NCBI RefSeq assembly: GCF_023715365.1
Contig: NZ_JAMBNZ010000001.1
Location: 431,569-495,568 of the forward strand
Source: Georgenia satyanarayanai
GTDB lineage: Bacteria; Actinomycetota; Actinomycetes; Actinomycetales; Actinomycetaceae
Reading direction: 5' to 3'
DNA length: 64,000 nucleotides
Part shown: positions 49,435 through 56,138 of the stretch, piece by piece
Position numbering within the stretch: position 1 is the first letter of the stretch
Layout: each line of letters starts with the position of its first letter
Program-made: the position numbers and the translations under genes
The notes under the pieces: generated by a model
Database searches by the model: none
Told to the model about the DNA's origin: nothing
What the model saw: only the letters and a program-made list of their open reading frames with translations

Positions 49435-51627
49435 TCACGCGACGGTCCCGGTGCGGCGGCGCCGCAGGACGGCGCCGGTGAGGAGGCCGGCGGCCATGAC
49501 GGCGGTCCCGCCCATGAGCAGCGAGGTGGTGCCGGTGCCACCGAGCGCCGGCAGATCGACCGGCCTGGGCCCGAAGCTGACGAAGCGGTAGACGCCGTGG
49601 GCGCCGGCGCTGACCGACACCGCCGCGGGGTCCACGCGCACCCAGTGGGACAGGACGGCATGGTCCGGGGCGTCTGGGGTGGGGCCCACGTAGCGTTCGA
49701 CGGCGGTCTGCAGGAGTGGCGCCGCGACGCCGTCGGCCAGATCCTCAGCGAGCGCGTAGGCGTGTCCCGGGCGGACGCGGAAGGTGTTGCCACCGCCGGG
49801 GGCCTGCGCGCCGGGGACGGTGGTGGCACCGAGGCCGGCCACCCCGGCGCTCGGGGTGGCGCTGAGGCTCCAGTCGGCGGGCGTGAGGTCGGTGTCGCCG
49901 GTGATCAGCGTGAGCAGCGTGAGCCTGGCGCTCACGTTGCTGACGGCGCAGGTCACGTGGGCGAGGCGGGGGACGACGACGGCGTTCGAGGTGACGTCGA
50001 CGGGCACGTCTGCTCCGCCGTCGGTCCGGGTGCACCGCCACTCACCGTCCTGCACGTACTCGGGCGGACCGTCGCGCGCCGCGAGGGTGTAGCGGGTGCC
50101 CGCTGTCACGGTGCCGGTGGCGCCGCCCTGTCCGCGGAGGGCCTCGGCGCCGTCGGGGGCGGTGGCGGTGAGGGTCCAGTCGGCAGGGTCGCCGTCCGGG
50201 ACGTCGTTCACGAGCGTGAGGACGGGGCCCGGCTCGGCGCTGAAGCTGTTGGTGGCGACGACGGCCCGTGCCGTTCCCGAGCCGATGGTGAGGTCCGCGG
50301 TGGTGACGGGAGCCCCGTCGACGGTGAACCGGACGCCGTCGAACACCGCTCCGTCCGGCACCGTGAACCGCCGTTCCGAGATCGCGACACGGGTTCCGGG
50401 CGCAAGGCCGTCGAAGGTCCGCGACTGGCCGCCGGACAGGTGCACCACCTCGGCCGTGCCGCCGATGGTCACGTCGAAGGCGAAGGGTACGCCGTGGGCG
50501 AGCCCTGCCCCCTCACCCGCGACGGCCTTGGCGAGGGTGAAGCTGCCTGGCGGGCTCACGCAGGGAAGCGCACCGAAAAAGGCGTGATGGCGGATCTCCC
50601 CGCCGCCCGTCGTCGTGACGTCGCGGGCGAACCACTGACCGTTCGTGCTGATCTCGGAGCGGAACACGAGGTCGGCGTGCGGGGCCCAGATCGATCCCAG
50701 CTCGAACCCGTCGATGGTCACCGTCCCGGTGACGTCGGACAGGTCGAGCAGGATGTGCCGCGCGTAGGACTGCTGCGCGCCGGCCACGGCGGACCAGCCC
50801 TCGATGTTGACCTGGCCGACGGTCGTGGTGCCGGCGGGGACCTTGATGATGAGCGGAGCGTTCACGCTCGGCACGTAGCGCTGCGCGGCACCCTCGAGCT
50901 TGACCACCTTGCCGTGGACCTCGTCGTAGGACAGGACGTTGGGCCGGGTGGTGTCGAAGCCCGCGACGTAGGCGAGGCCCCAGTCCTCCCGCACGTCGAC
51001 GACGTTCACCAGGGACGTCGCCGGCTCGTCCAGTGCCGCCAGACACTGACTGGTCCGGTCCAGCTCCGTGACGTCGACGTAGGCCCCGACGCCGGCGCGC
51101 TCGGTGACCACGTGCTTCGCGAGGACGTCGGTGGTGTGGGGAAGTGCCTTGAGGTCCAGGCGCCCGCCGCTTCCGTTCACCACCCTCGTGAACCCGGCCT
51201 CCGGTTCCGCGCGCAGCCCGGTGACGTCGACGAGCTTGGCGGCGCCTCGGGACTCGGGCGAGCCCGGGGGTGCGTTGTCGTTGGTGAGGTCGATGCTGCC
51301 GCCACCCGTGAACTGCCCCGCGAGGATGCGCACGGGCCGGCCGTCGACTATCGGCAGGGTGTAACCGGGATCGCCCGCCGCGTGGTGCCGCACCGGGTAG
51401 CTCTCCCGGCTCGACACGCTCCCGAAGGCGGCGACGGACCCCTCGAGCTCACCGTTGCCGAGACTGGCATCTCCCCGCGCCACGATGGTGAAGCCGTGGT
51501 TGTTCTCGAAGGGGTTGAACGTCTCGGTGTCCGCCTGTGCGGGCATGACGGCACCGACGTTCCAAACGGCGAGCGCCGCGATCGCGATCGCTGGGAGCTT
51601 GCCGAACCGTCTCCTCCGCCCACGCAT
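49435..51627 (-). CDS. Surface adhesin / tip pilin with choice-of-anchor-A domain
   Basis: A 730-residue secreted protein. After a signal peptide (ends about residue 32) comes an N-terminal adhesive domain beginning FNPFENNHGFTIVARGDASL with GSVAAFGSV and, further, GQVNIEGWSAVAG and IWAPHADLVFRSEIS; this is the collagen-binding-like choice-of-anchor A pattern. Several prealbumin/DUF5979-like repeats follow (SFTLAKAVAGEG onward). The C-terminal sorting signal is LPALG (about 692-696) with hydrophobic segment and RRRR tail. First gene of the pilus operon, it is probably the tip subunit. Confidence 0.82.
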   Translation of the reverse strand: MRGRRRRFGKLPAIAIAALAVWNVGAVMPAQADTETFNPFENNHGFTIVARGDASLGNGELEGSVAAFGSVSSRESYPVRHHAAGDPGYTLPIVDGRPVRILAGQFTGGGSIDLTNDNAPPGSPESRGAAKLVDVTGLRAEPEAGFTRVVNGSGGRLDLKALPHTTDVLAKHVVTERAGVGAYVDVTELDRTSQCLAALDEPATSLVNVVDVREDWGLAYVAGFDTTRPNVLSYDEVHGKVVKLEGAAQRYVPSVNAPLIIKVPAGTTTVGQVNIEGWSAVAGAQQSYARHILLDLSDVTGTVTIDGFELGSIWAPHADLVFRSEISTNGQWFARDVTTTGGGEIRHHAFFGALPCVSPPGSFTLAKAVAGEGAGLAHGVPFAFDVTIGGTAEVVHLSGGQSRTFDGLAPGTRVAISERRFTVPDGAVFDGVRFTVDGAPVTTADLTIGSGTARAVVATNSFSAEPGPVLTLVNDVPDGDPADWTLTATAPDGAEALRGQGGATGTVTAGTRYTLAARDGPPEYVQDGEWRCTRTDGGADVPVDVTSNAVVVPRLAHVTCAVSNVSARLTLLTLITGDTDLTPADWSLSATPSAGVAGLGATTVPGAQAPGGGNTFRVRPGHAYALAEDLADGVAAPLLQTAVERYVGPTPDAPDHAVLSHWVRVDPAAVSVSAGAHGVYRFVSFGPRPVDLPALGGTGTTSLLMGGTAVMAAGLLTGAVLRRRRTGTVA

Positions 51628-51717
51628 CGCAACTCCCCCCCTCTCGTCATGGACCTGGGGGCCTGCCGCAGCACCGCCGCGCCCCCTCGTGCTTTAGAAC
51701 AGTATTGTTTTCATACT

Positions 51718-51746
51718 TTAGTAGGAGCCGCATGCAATGTGACCAA
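51718..51746 (-). promoter_or_regulatory. Promoter of the pilus operon
   Basis: On the minus strand TTGGTC (51746-51741), 17 bases, TACTAA (51723-51718). It lies in the most A/T-rich stretch of this part of the window (51695-51725), about 90 bases before the adhesin start. An alternative pair is TTGCAT/TATGAA a few bases downstream. Confidence 0.5.
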
Positions 51747-51753
51747 GGTCATG
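51738..51753. promoter_or_regulatory. CRP/GlxR-like palindrome over the pilus -35 box
   Basis: TGTGACCAAGGTCATG contains a perfect inner palindrome TGACCAAGGTCA (51740-51751) and resembles the CRP-type TGTGA-N6-TCACA site in its left half. It covers the -35 box, so a bound protein would block or tune transcription of the pilus genes. Confidence 0.45.
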
Positions 51754-51978
51754 CATGTGGCCGCTCCAAGCCGGGGCATACCGGACACACCGGGCAGGTC
51801 TCCGGCGGCGACGCGTCGGTCGGACGGTCGGGGGTCCGTCCGCGACGGCGACGCGTCGGCGCTCCCCTGCGATGCGGCGCGCCTGTCGCCGAGCGACGTC
51901 CCCGGGCCTGCGCGTGAGCCCGGCCGAGGGCACGACGTAGCGTGGAGGCAGCACCCGTCAGTCGAGCAGAGGAGTTTC

Positions 51979-52854
51979 GTGAAGCCCTGGCCTGAGTTCG
52001 TCCCCCGCCTGGTGGCCACCGACATCGACGGCACGATCCTGCCGCACGGAGGCACTGTCAGCGCACGTACCCGCACCGCGCTGCAGGAGTACGTCGAGCG
52101 CGGGCTGGACGTCGTCCTGGTGACCGGTCGACCGCCACGGTGGCTCCCGCCCGTCGTCGAGGCGACGAGCCTCACCGGCCCCGTCATCGCCGCCAACGGT
52201 GCGATGGTCGTCGACGCCCAGAGCTTGGAGCCGATCGAGATCAGCGCGATACCGCCGGAGCAGGTGGTCGAGGCGGTCGCCAGGTTCACCGCGGAGCTCC
52301 CGGATGCCGCCTTCGCCGTGGAGACCCCCGGGGAGCTGCGAGTGGGGCCAGGCTTCGAGCGGCTTCGCACCGAAGGTCGCCGCGAGGGCCTCACACCGGA
52401 CGAGCCTCCTGTCACGCAAGCGTCCTCGGTCGCCGAGCTCCTCGACGGCGCGGACATCATCAAGGTCATGGTGCTCAGTCCGGCGTCGGACCCGGACGAG
52501 ATGCTCGCCACCGGCCGCGCCGAGGCCGGAGACCTCGTCAGCGTGACCCGCTCGGGCGTCGGCAGGCCGCTCCTCGAGCTCGGCCCGCACGGAGTCAGCA
52601 AGGCCACGGCCCTCGCGCTGTACGCCCGTGCCCGGCAGATCGACCAGGCCGACGTCGTCGCCTTCGGGGACATGCCCAACGACGTGGAGATGCTGCGCTG
52701 GGCGGGTCACGGCTTCGCCATGCACGGCGGGCACGCCGAGGCGCTGGCCGCGGCCGAGCACGTCGCCCCGCCCGTCGGTGAGGACGGCGTCGCCCAGGTG
52801 CTCGAGGCGCTCCTCGTGCAGCGTGCCGCCCTCACCCCCATCGCCGACAGCTGA
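51979..52854 (+). CDS. HAD-superfamily Cof-type phosphatase
   Basis: A 291-residue haloacid-dehalogenase hydrolase, subclass IIB (Cof). Motif I is LVATDIDGTILP, motif II VVLVTGRPPRW, motif III Lys in HGVSKATALALYAR, and motif IV VVAFGDMPNDVEMLRWAGHG. These enzymes dephosphorylate sugar phosphates or flavin/PLP. GTG 51979 has AGGAG four bases upstream. A decayed second copy of its C-terminal part lies at 53402. The 350 bases upstream hold the pilus promoter and a direct repeat (GCGACGCGTCGG twice near 51808 and 51848), with no gene seen. Confidence 0.85.
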   Translation: MKPWPEFVPRLVATDIDGTILPHGGTVSARTRTALQEYVERGLDVVLVTGRPPRWLPPVVEATSLTGPVIAANGAMVVDAQSLEPIEISAIPPEQVVEAVARFTAELPDAAFAVETPGELRVGPGFERLRTEGRREGLTPDEPPVTQASSVAELLDGADIIKVMVLSPASDPDEMLATGRAEAGDLVSVTRSGVGRPLLELGPHGVSKATALALYARARQIDQADVVAFGDMPNDVEMLRWAGHGFAMHGGHAEALAAAEHVAPPVGEDGVAQVLEALLVQRAALTPIADS

Positions 52855-53079
52855 CCTGCTCACGTCACAACGAAGCATCGACGGGAGGTGGGTGGCTTGC
52901 GGTCGTCAGTGGCGGCTGTGGGCAAGGAGGCGGCACACGGTGTCGGTCGCCTCGGTGACGAGCGCGGCGGCATCGTCCCCGTCGAGCTGAGCTCGTCATG
53001 ACGGCGAAGGGCGGCGTGCCCGCTTCCGCGGCCCCGGTGTCCTCGCCGCGGCGTCAGACCTCACCGACACGATGGGCCC

Positions 53080-53361
53080 GTGACTCAGGAGCTGCTCTCG
53101 TGGGACGCGCACGCCGCGTCGTGGCAGCCCGTGCTCAACGAGCGCCCTATCCCCCACCGGCGCGCGCAGGTGAGCAGCGGCATCCCCGTCCCGGTGACCG
53201 CACGCGTCGAGTGGGAGCGCGACGGCGTCGAGGAGATCGACACGGTCGTGTGGGCATGGACCACGCGCGCCGTCCTCGTGGAGCTGCACGACACCCGGCG
53301 TCAGACGATCGGTGTGTGGCTACCGGCGTGCGACGTCCGGCGGCGCCAGTCCCCCGTCTGA
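53080..53361 (+). CDS. 93-residue protein of unknown function
   Basis: Starts at GTG 53080 with MTQELLSWDAHAASWQPVLN; no strong ribosome site is visible. The C-terminal two-thirds (VTARVEWERDGVEEIDTVVW, TTRAVLVELHDTRRQ, IGVWLPACDVRRR) looks like a small beta-barrel with many Trp and Arg. That part recurs almost identically at 55090-55258. There is no signal peptide and the function is unknown. Confidence 0.5.
   Translation: MTQELLSWDAHAASWQPVLNERPIPHRRAQVSSGIPVPVTARVEWERDGVEEIDTVVWAWTTRAVLVELHDTRRQTIGVWLPACDVRRRQSPV
53179..53347 (+). repeat. 169-base duplicated segment, copy 1
   Basis: This segment matches 55090-55258 at 167 of 169 bases by my reading, with mismatches in GTGACCGC versus GTGACTGC and GCGTGCGAC versus GCGCGCGAC. 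Both are in the same orientation and reading frame. Confidence 0.8.
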
Positions 53362-53401
53362 GTAGCGCATCACCTCTCCGGTGGTCTGGTCACCACCACG
53401 G

Positions 53402-53607
53402 CAGTACGCGCGCGCCCAGGACGTCGACCAGGGCGACGTCGCCGCTTTCGACGACTTGCCCAATGACGTGGAGATCCTGCGCATGGCGGCCACGGCTTCG
53501 CCATGAACGACGCCACCTCGAGGCACGAGCCGCGGCGCAGCACGCCCCTCCCGTGAAGGACGACGGTGTCGCGCAGGTGCTGGAGACCTTCCTCGCGGCA
53601 CGCTCCT
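53402..53607 (+). pseudogene. Decayed C-terminal copy of a HAD phosphatase
   Basis: Residues QYARAQDVDQGDVAAFDDLP and NDVEILRMA match LYARARQIDQADVVAFGDMP and NDVEMLRWAG of the intact gene at 51979. After a one-base deletion the match continues as HGFAMN, then in a third frame as LEARAAAQHAPPVKDDGVAQ and VLETFLAA. There is no start, and motifs I to III are missing. It is more diverged from the intact gene than the 169-base repeats are from each other, so it is an older relic. Confidence 0.7.
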
Positions 53608-53665
53608 TGTGCAGGCGACAGGTCCACACAGGCCTCAGCGGCCGTCCCGGCGGCCTAGAGGGAAC

Positions 53666-54928
53666 TCAGAGCCGTGACACTGTGTCGCTGTCGGTGGCCA
53701 CGCCTCGAGTGTCGAAGAAGCGCTTGGCGGCATCGCCCAGAGCGTTGACGTCGTAGTCGCGGTGGTGCTGCAGCAACATGACCAGGTCCGCGTCTGCCAC
53801 CGCCTCCTCGAGGTCGGCCACCCGCTCCACCGAGGAGCCGTTGGTGTGCCAGGTCTGCACGTGTGGGTCGTGGAAGGTCACGACTGCGCCCTTGTCGGCC
53901 AGGTGCTTGGCGACCGGCACGGCCGGCGACTCGCGCTGGTCGGCGATGTTCGGCTTGTAAGTCACGCCGAGCAGCAGGACGGTCGAGCCCTTCAGCGCCT
54001 TGCCGTCCTCGTTGAGGATGTCCTGGGCCCGATGGACGACGTAGGCCGGCATCGTCGCGTTGATCTCCTGGGCCAGCTCGACGAAGCGGAACGGGTATCC
54101 GAGGCGCGCGCGCACGTTGTAGGACAGGTAGTTGGGGTCGATCGGGATGCAGTGCCCACCCACGCCAGGTCCCGGGTAAAAGGCCTGGAACCCGAACGGC
54201 TTTGTCTTCGCGGCGTCGATGACGTCCCACAGGTCGATGTTCAGCTCATGGCAGAACCGAGCCATCTCGTTCACCAGGGCGATGTTGATGTGGCGGTAGG
54301 TGTTCTCCAACAGCTTCGCCATCTCCGCCTCGCGCGACCCCTTGGTCCGCACGACCGTGTCCACGACCCTGCCGTAGAACGCGGCCGCGGCCTCGGTCGA
54401 CTCGGGTGTCACGCCGCCCACGACCTTGGGGGTGTTCTTCGCTCCGAACGTCTCGTTGCCCGGGTCGATGCGTTCCGGGGAGAACGCCAGGTGGAAGTCA
54501 CGCCCGGCCCTGAGACCACGTGCCTCGAAGACTGGCTGGACGACGTCTTCGGTCGTTCCCGGATAGGTCGTGGACTCGAGCACCACCAGCTGGCCCGCCT
54601 TGAGGTGACGGGCGATGTCCCCCACCGCCGCACGCACCGCGCTCAAGTCGGGGCCGCCGTCCTCGCCCAGCGGGGTCGGCACGCAGATGACGATCGTGCT
54701 GGCTCCGGCCAGCACCGACGGGTCCGAGGTCGCGCTGAAGCCGCGCTCGACCAGCCCCGCGACCGACTCGTCGGACAGGTCGTCGATGTGCGAGACACCA
54801 CCGTTGAGGCCGTCGACGACACCTTGGTGCACGTCATAGCCGCGAACCGACATCCCGGCGTGAACCGCCTCGTACACGAGCGGGAGGCCCACATAGCCCA
54901 GCCCCACCACGACAAGGTCCACGCTCAT
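53666..54928 (-). CDS. Nucleotide-sugar dehydrogenase (UDP-ManNAc/UDP-glucose dehydrogenase family)
   Basis: A 420-residue NAD-dependent four-electron dehydrogenase that makes a UDP-uronic acid for cell-surface polysaccharide. Features are LVVVGLGYVGLPLVYEAVHAG (coenzyme site), VVLESTTYPGTTEDVV, FHLAFSPERIDPGN, KLLENTYRHINIALVNEMA, catalytic Cys in GPGVGGHCIPIDPNYL, and the C-terminal LLLGVTYKPNIADQRESPA. SPERIDPGN and GHCIPIDP favour the WecC/VipA branch. GGGGAG precedes ATG 54928. It stands alone amid duplicated fragments; no glycosyltransferases are in view. Confidence 0.85.
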   Translation of the reverse strand: MSVDLVVVGLGYVGLPLVYEAVHAGMSVRGYDVHQGVVDGLNGGVSHIDDLSDESVAGLVERGFSATSDPSVLAGASTIVICVPTPLGEDGGPDLSAVRAAVGDIARHLKAGQLVVLESTTYPGTTEDVVQPVFEARGLRAGRDFHLAFSPERIDPGNETFGAKNTPKVVGGVTPESTEAAAAFYGRVVDTVVRTKGSREAEMAKLLENTYRHINIALVNEMARFCHELNIDLWDVIDAAKTKPFGFQAFYPGPGVGGHCIPIDPNYLSYNVRARLGYPFRFVELAQEINATMPAYVVHRAQDILNEDGKALKGSTVLLLGVTYKPNIADQRESPAVPVAKHLADKGAVVTFHDPHVQTWHTNGSSVERVADLEEAVADADLVMLLQHHRDYDVNALGDAAKRFFDTRGVATDSDTVSRL

Positions 54929-55089
54929 ATCCGTACTCCCCGTATGTTGCCATCCGATCATGCTGCTACTCCCGCGACGCTACCCCGATCGGCAGGTGTC
55001 CGGGGGACCTCCTCGCCACGTGTGACGGATTCCAAAGGCCGTGGTCGCTGGACCGACTGGGCCGGCGGCGCACCCGCCGTCGAAGCACC

Positions 55090-55272
55090 GGCATCCCCGT
55101 CCCGGTGACTGCACGCGTCGAGTGGGAGCGCGACGGCGTCGAGGAGATCGACACGGTCGTGTGGGCATGGACCACGCGCGCCGTCCTCGTGGAGCTGCAC
55201 GACACCCGGCGTCAGACGATCGGTGTGTGGCTACCGGCGCGCGACGTCCGGCGGCGCCTGCAGCCACGCTGA
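55090..55272 (+). pseudogene. 5'-truncated copy of the 93-residue protein gene
   Basis: The frame reads GIPVPVTARVEWERDGVEEI and continues to IGVWLPARDVRRRLQPR before TGA. Homology to the gene at 53080 begins abruptly at 55090 and ends at 55258, the repeat boundaries. The first third of the gene, including its start, is missing. It lies between the nucleotide-sugar dehydrogenase and the 46-residue protein gene. Confidence 0.65.
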
Positions 55273-55301
55273 GGACCGCGCCGGCTCGGGCCGGCGGTGG
55301 T

Positions 55302-55442
55302 TCAGACGGCCTCCTCGCACTCCTCGTCGACCTCGATCGCCTGTCTCAGCCGTGCCCGCACCACCGCATACTCGGCCGCCAGGACCACACGCCACAAGGG
55401 CGCTGCTCGCATCGTCGTGCCATCGTCAAACCCGTTGCTCAC
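55302..55442 (-). CDS. 46-residue small protein, paralogue of the one at 44663
   Basis: GTG 55442 opens VSNGFDDGTTMRAAPLWRVV, an amphipathic helix follows (AAEYAVVRARLRQAI), and the protein ends acidic, EVDEECEEAV. Shared with the 44663 protein are the MRAAP[LM]W segment, the RARLR/QARLR core and the acidic tail, at the same spacing. A GGCGG site precedes the GTG. Two copies about 10 kb apart argue for a real family whose role is unknown. Confidence 0.6.
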   Translation of the reverse strand: MSNGFDDGTTMRAAPLWRVVLAAEYAVVRARLRQAIEVDEECEEAV

Positions 55443-55564
55443 GGTCCGCCCCCCGCCCGTGTCGACACCCCCCATGGAGTCGACTTGATCGACACTAGAC
55501 GATGAGCCGGCCGTTCACACGCTCGAGGTGGCGCGCACCGAGTCGTCGTCCGCCGCCACTGGTG

Positions 55565-55711
55565 CTAGATGAACTCTTCGACGTCTCCGGACTCGCCGCT
55601 CGGCAGAAGCGAGCCCACCGTGTGGATGCCGCCCTCGTCCGACAGAGGGTCGCCCCCCGCATGCGTCGGCTCGGCCGAGCCCTCAGACAAATACTCTCGC
55701 CGCGTACCCAT
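55565..55711 (-). CDS. 48-residue acidic small protein
   Basis: ATG 55711 with a GGAAGG site upstream opens MGTRREYLSEGSAEPTHAGG; the rest is Gly/Ser/Asp/Glu-rich and ends GESGDVEEFI. Codon third positions are moderately GC-biased, including some TAT/TTG/TCT, so it may be foreign or poorly expressed. It resembles no family I know. A short Gly/Asp-rich peptide could be a secreted-peptide precursor, but no modifying enzymes are nearby, so this is only a possibility. Confidence 0.4.
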   Translation of the reverse strand: MGTRREYLSEGSAEPTHAGGDPLSDEGGIHTVGSLLPSGESGDVEEFI

Positions 55712-55983
55712 AAGGCCGCCTTCCGGTTTCGGTGTGGTCACCGCCCGGTGTCGAGTCAATTGATACCATGCGTGAGCCACGTTCCGCCTATCTATCCAGG
55801 ACATTCCCGCAATGCGGTCAGGTGCGACTGGAAGCCAGGCTGCGTCGCCTTGTTTCCCATTCTGCGGAACAACTTCTCACCGTGCTATGGACATCTGATC
55901 ACGGCGTGAGCCGTCATCATCGGCCAAAGCCCTCAAACGGAATGCGCGCCGATATCGTGTTCCACTGACGGGAGACGAACGGA
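55712..55983. other. Region of lower GC without a confident gene
   Basis: A 270-base stretch with more A/T than its surroundings. A plus-strand frame from 55732 to 55968 (78 residues, including LEARLRRLVSHSAEQLLTVL) is open but lacks the local codon bias. It may be a relic of an acquired element; nothing else is visible. Confidence 0.35.
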
Positions 55984-56024
55984 CACCGCCCCGGAGCTGT
56001 CACGAGGACAGCTCCGGGGCGGTG
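55984..56024. terminator. Perfect 18-base-pair hairpin
   Basis: A perfect stem (55984-56001 with 56007-56024) closes an ACGAG loop. It is the outermost of a series of hairpins downstream of the giant secreted protein gene. Confidence 0.75.
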
Positions 56025-56036
56025 CGGGCCCGATCC

Positions 56037-56124
56037 GCACCGCTCACGGGCGGTGGAGCGGTACAAACCGGGGTCCGGGTCCCTGCCCGCACCGCTCCCG
56101 GGCGGTGGAGCGGTGCGGGCAGGG
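56037..56124. terminator. Two related hairpins downstream of the giant gene
   Basis: The sequence ACCGCTC-[AC/CC]-GGGCGGTGGAGCGGT occurs twice, near 56038 and 56091. The second forms an 18-base-pair perfect stem (56081-56098 with 56107-56124); the first only a short one. The gene stop at 56139 is 15 bases from the last arm, so this is its terminator, apparently duplicated. Confidence 0.7.
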
Positions 56125-56138
56125 GGTCTGAGAGGTGG

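Noticed and set aside
49378..52854. A very long plus-strand open frame (1158 residues) antisense to the pilus genes
   Set aside because: Only the last 291 residues, from GTG 51979, form a recognisable protein. The rest is the antisense of the pilin and adhesin genes, kept open by GC bias.
55732..55968. Plus-strand 78-residue frame in the gene-poor pocket
   Set aside because: Codon bias is poor, there is no ribosome site, and no motif is recognisable, so I noted only a low-confidence region.
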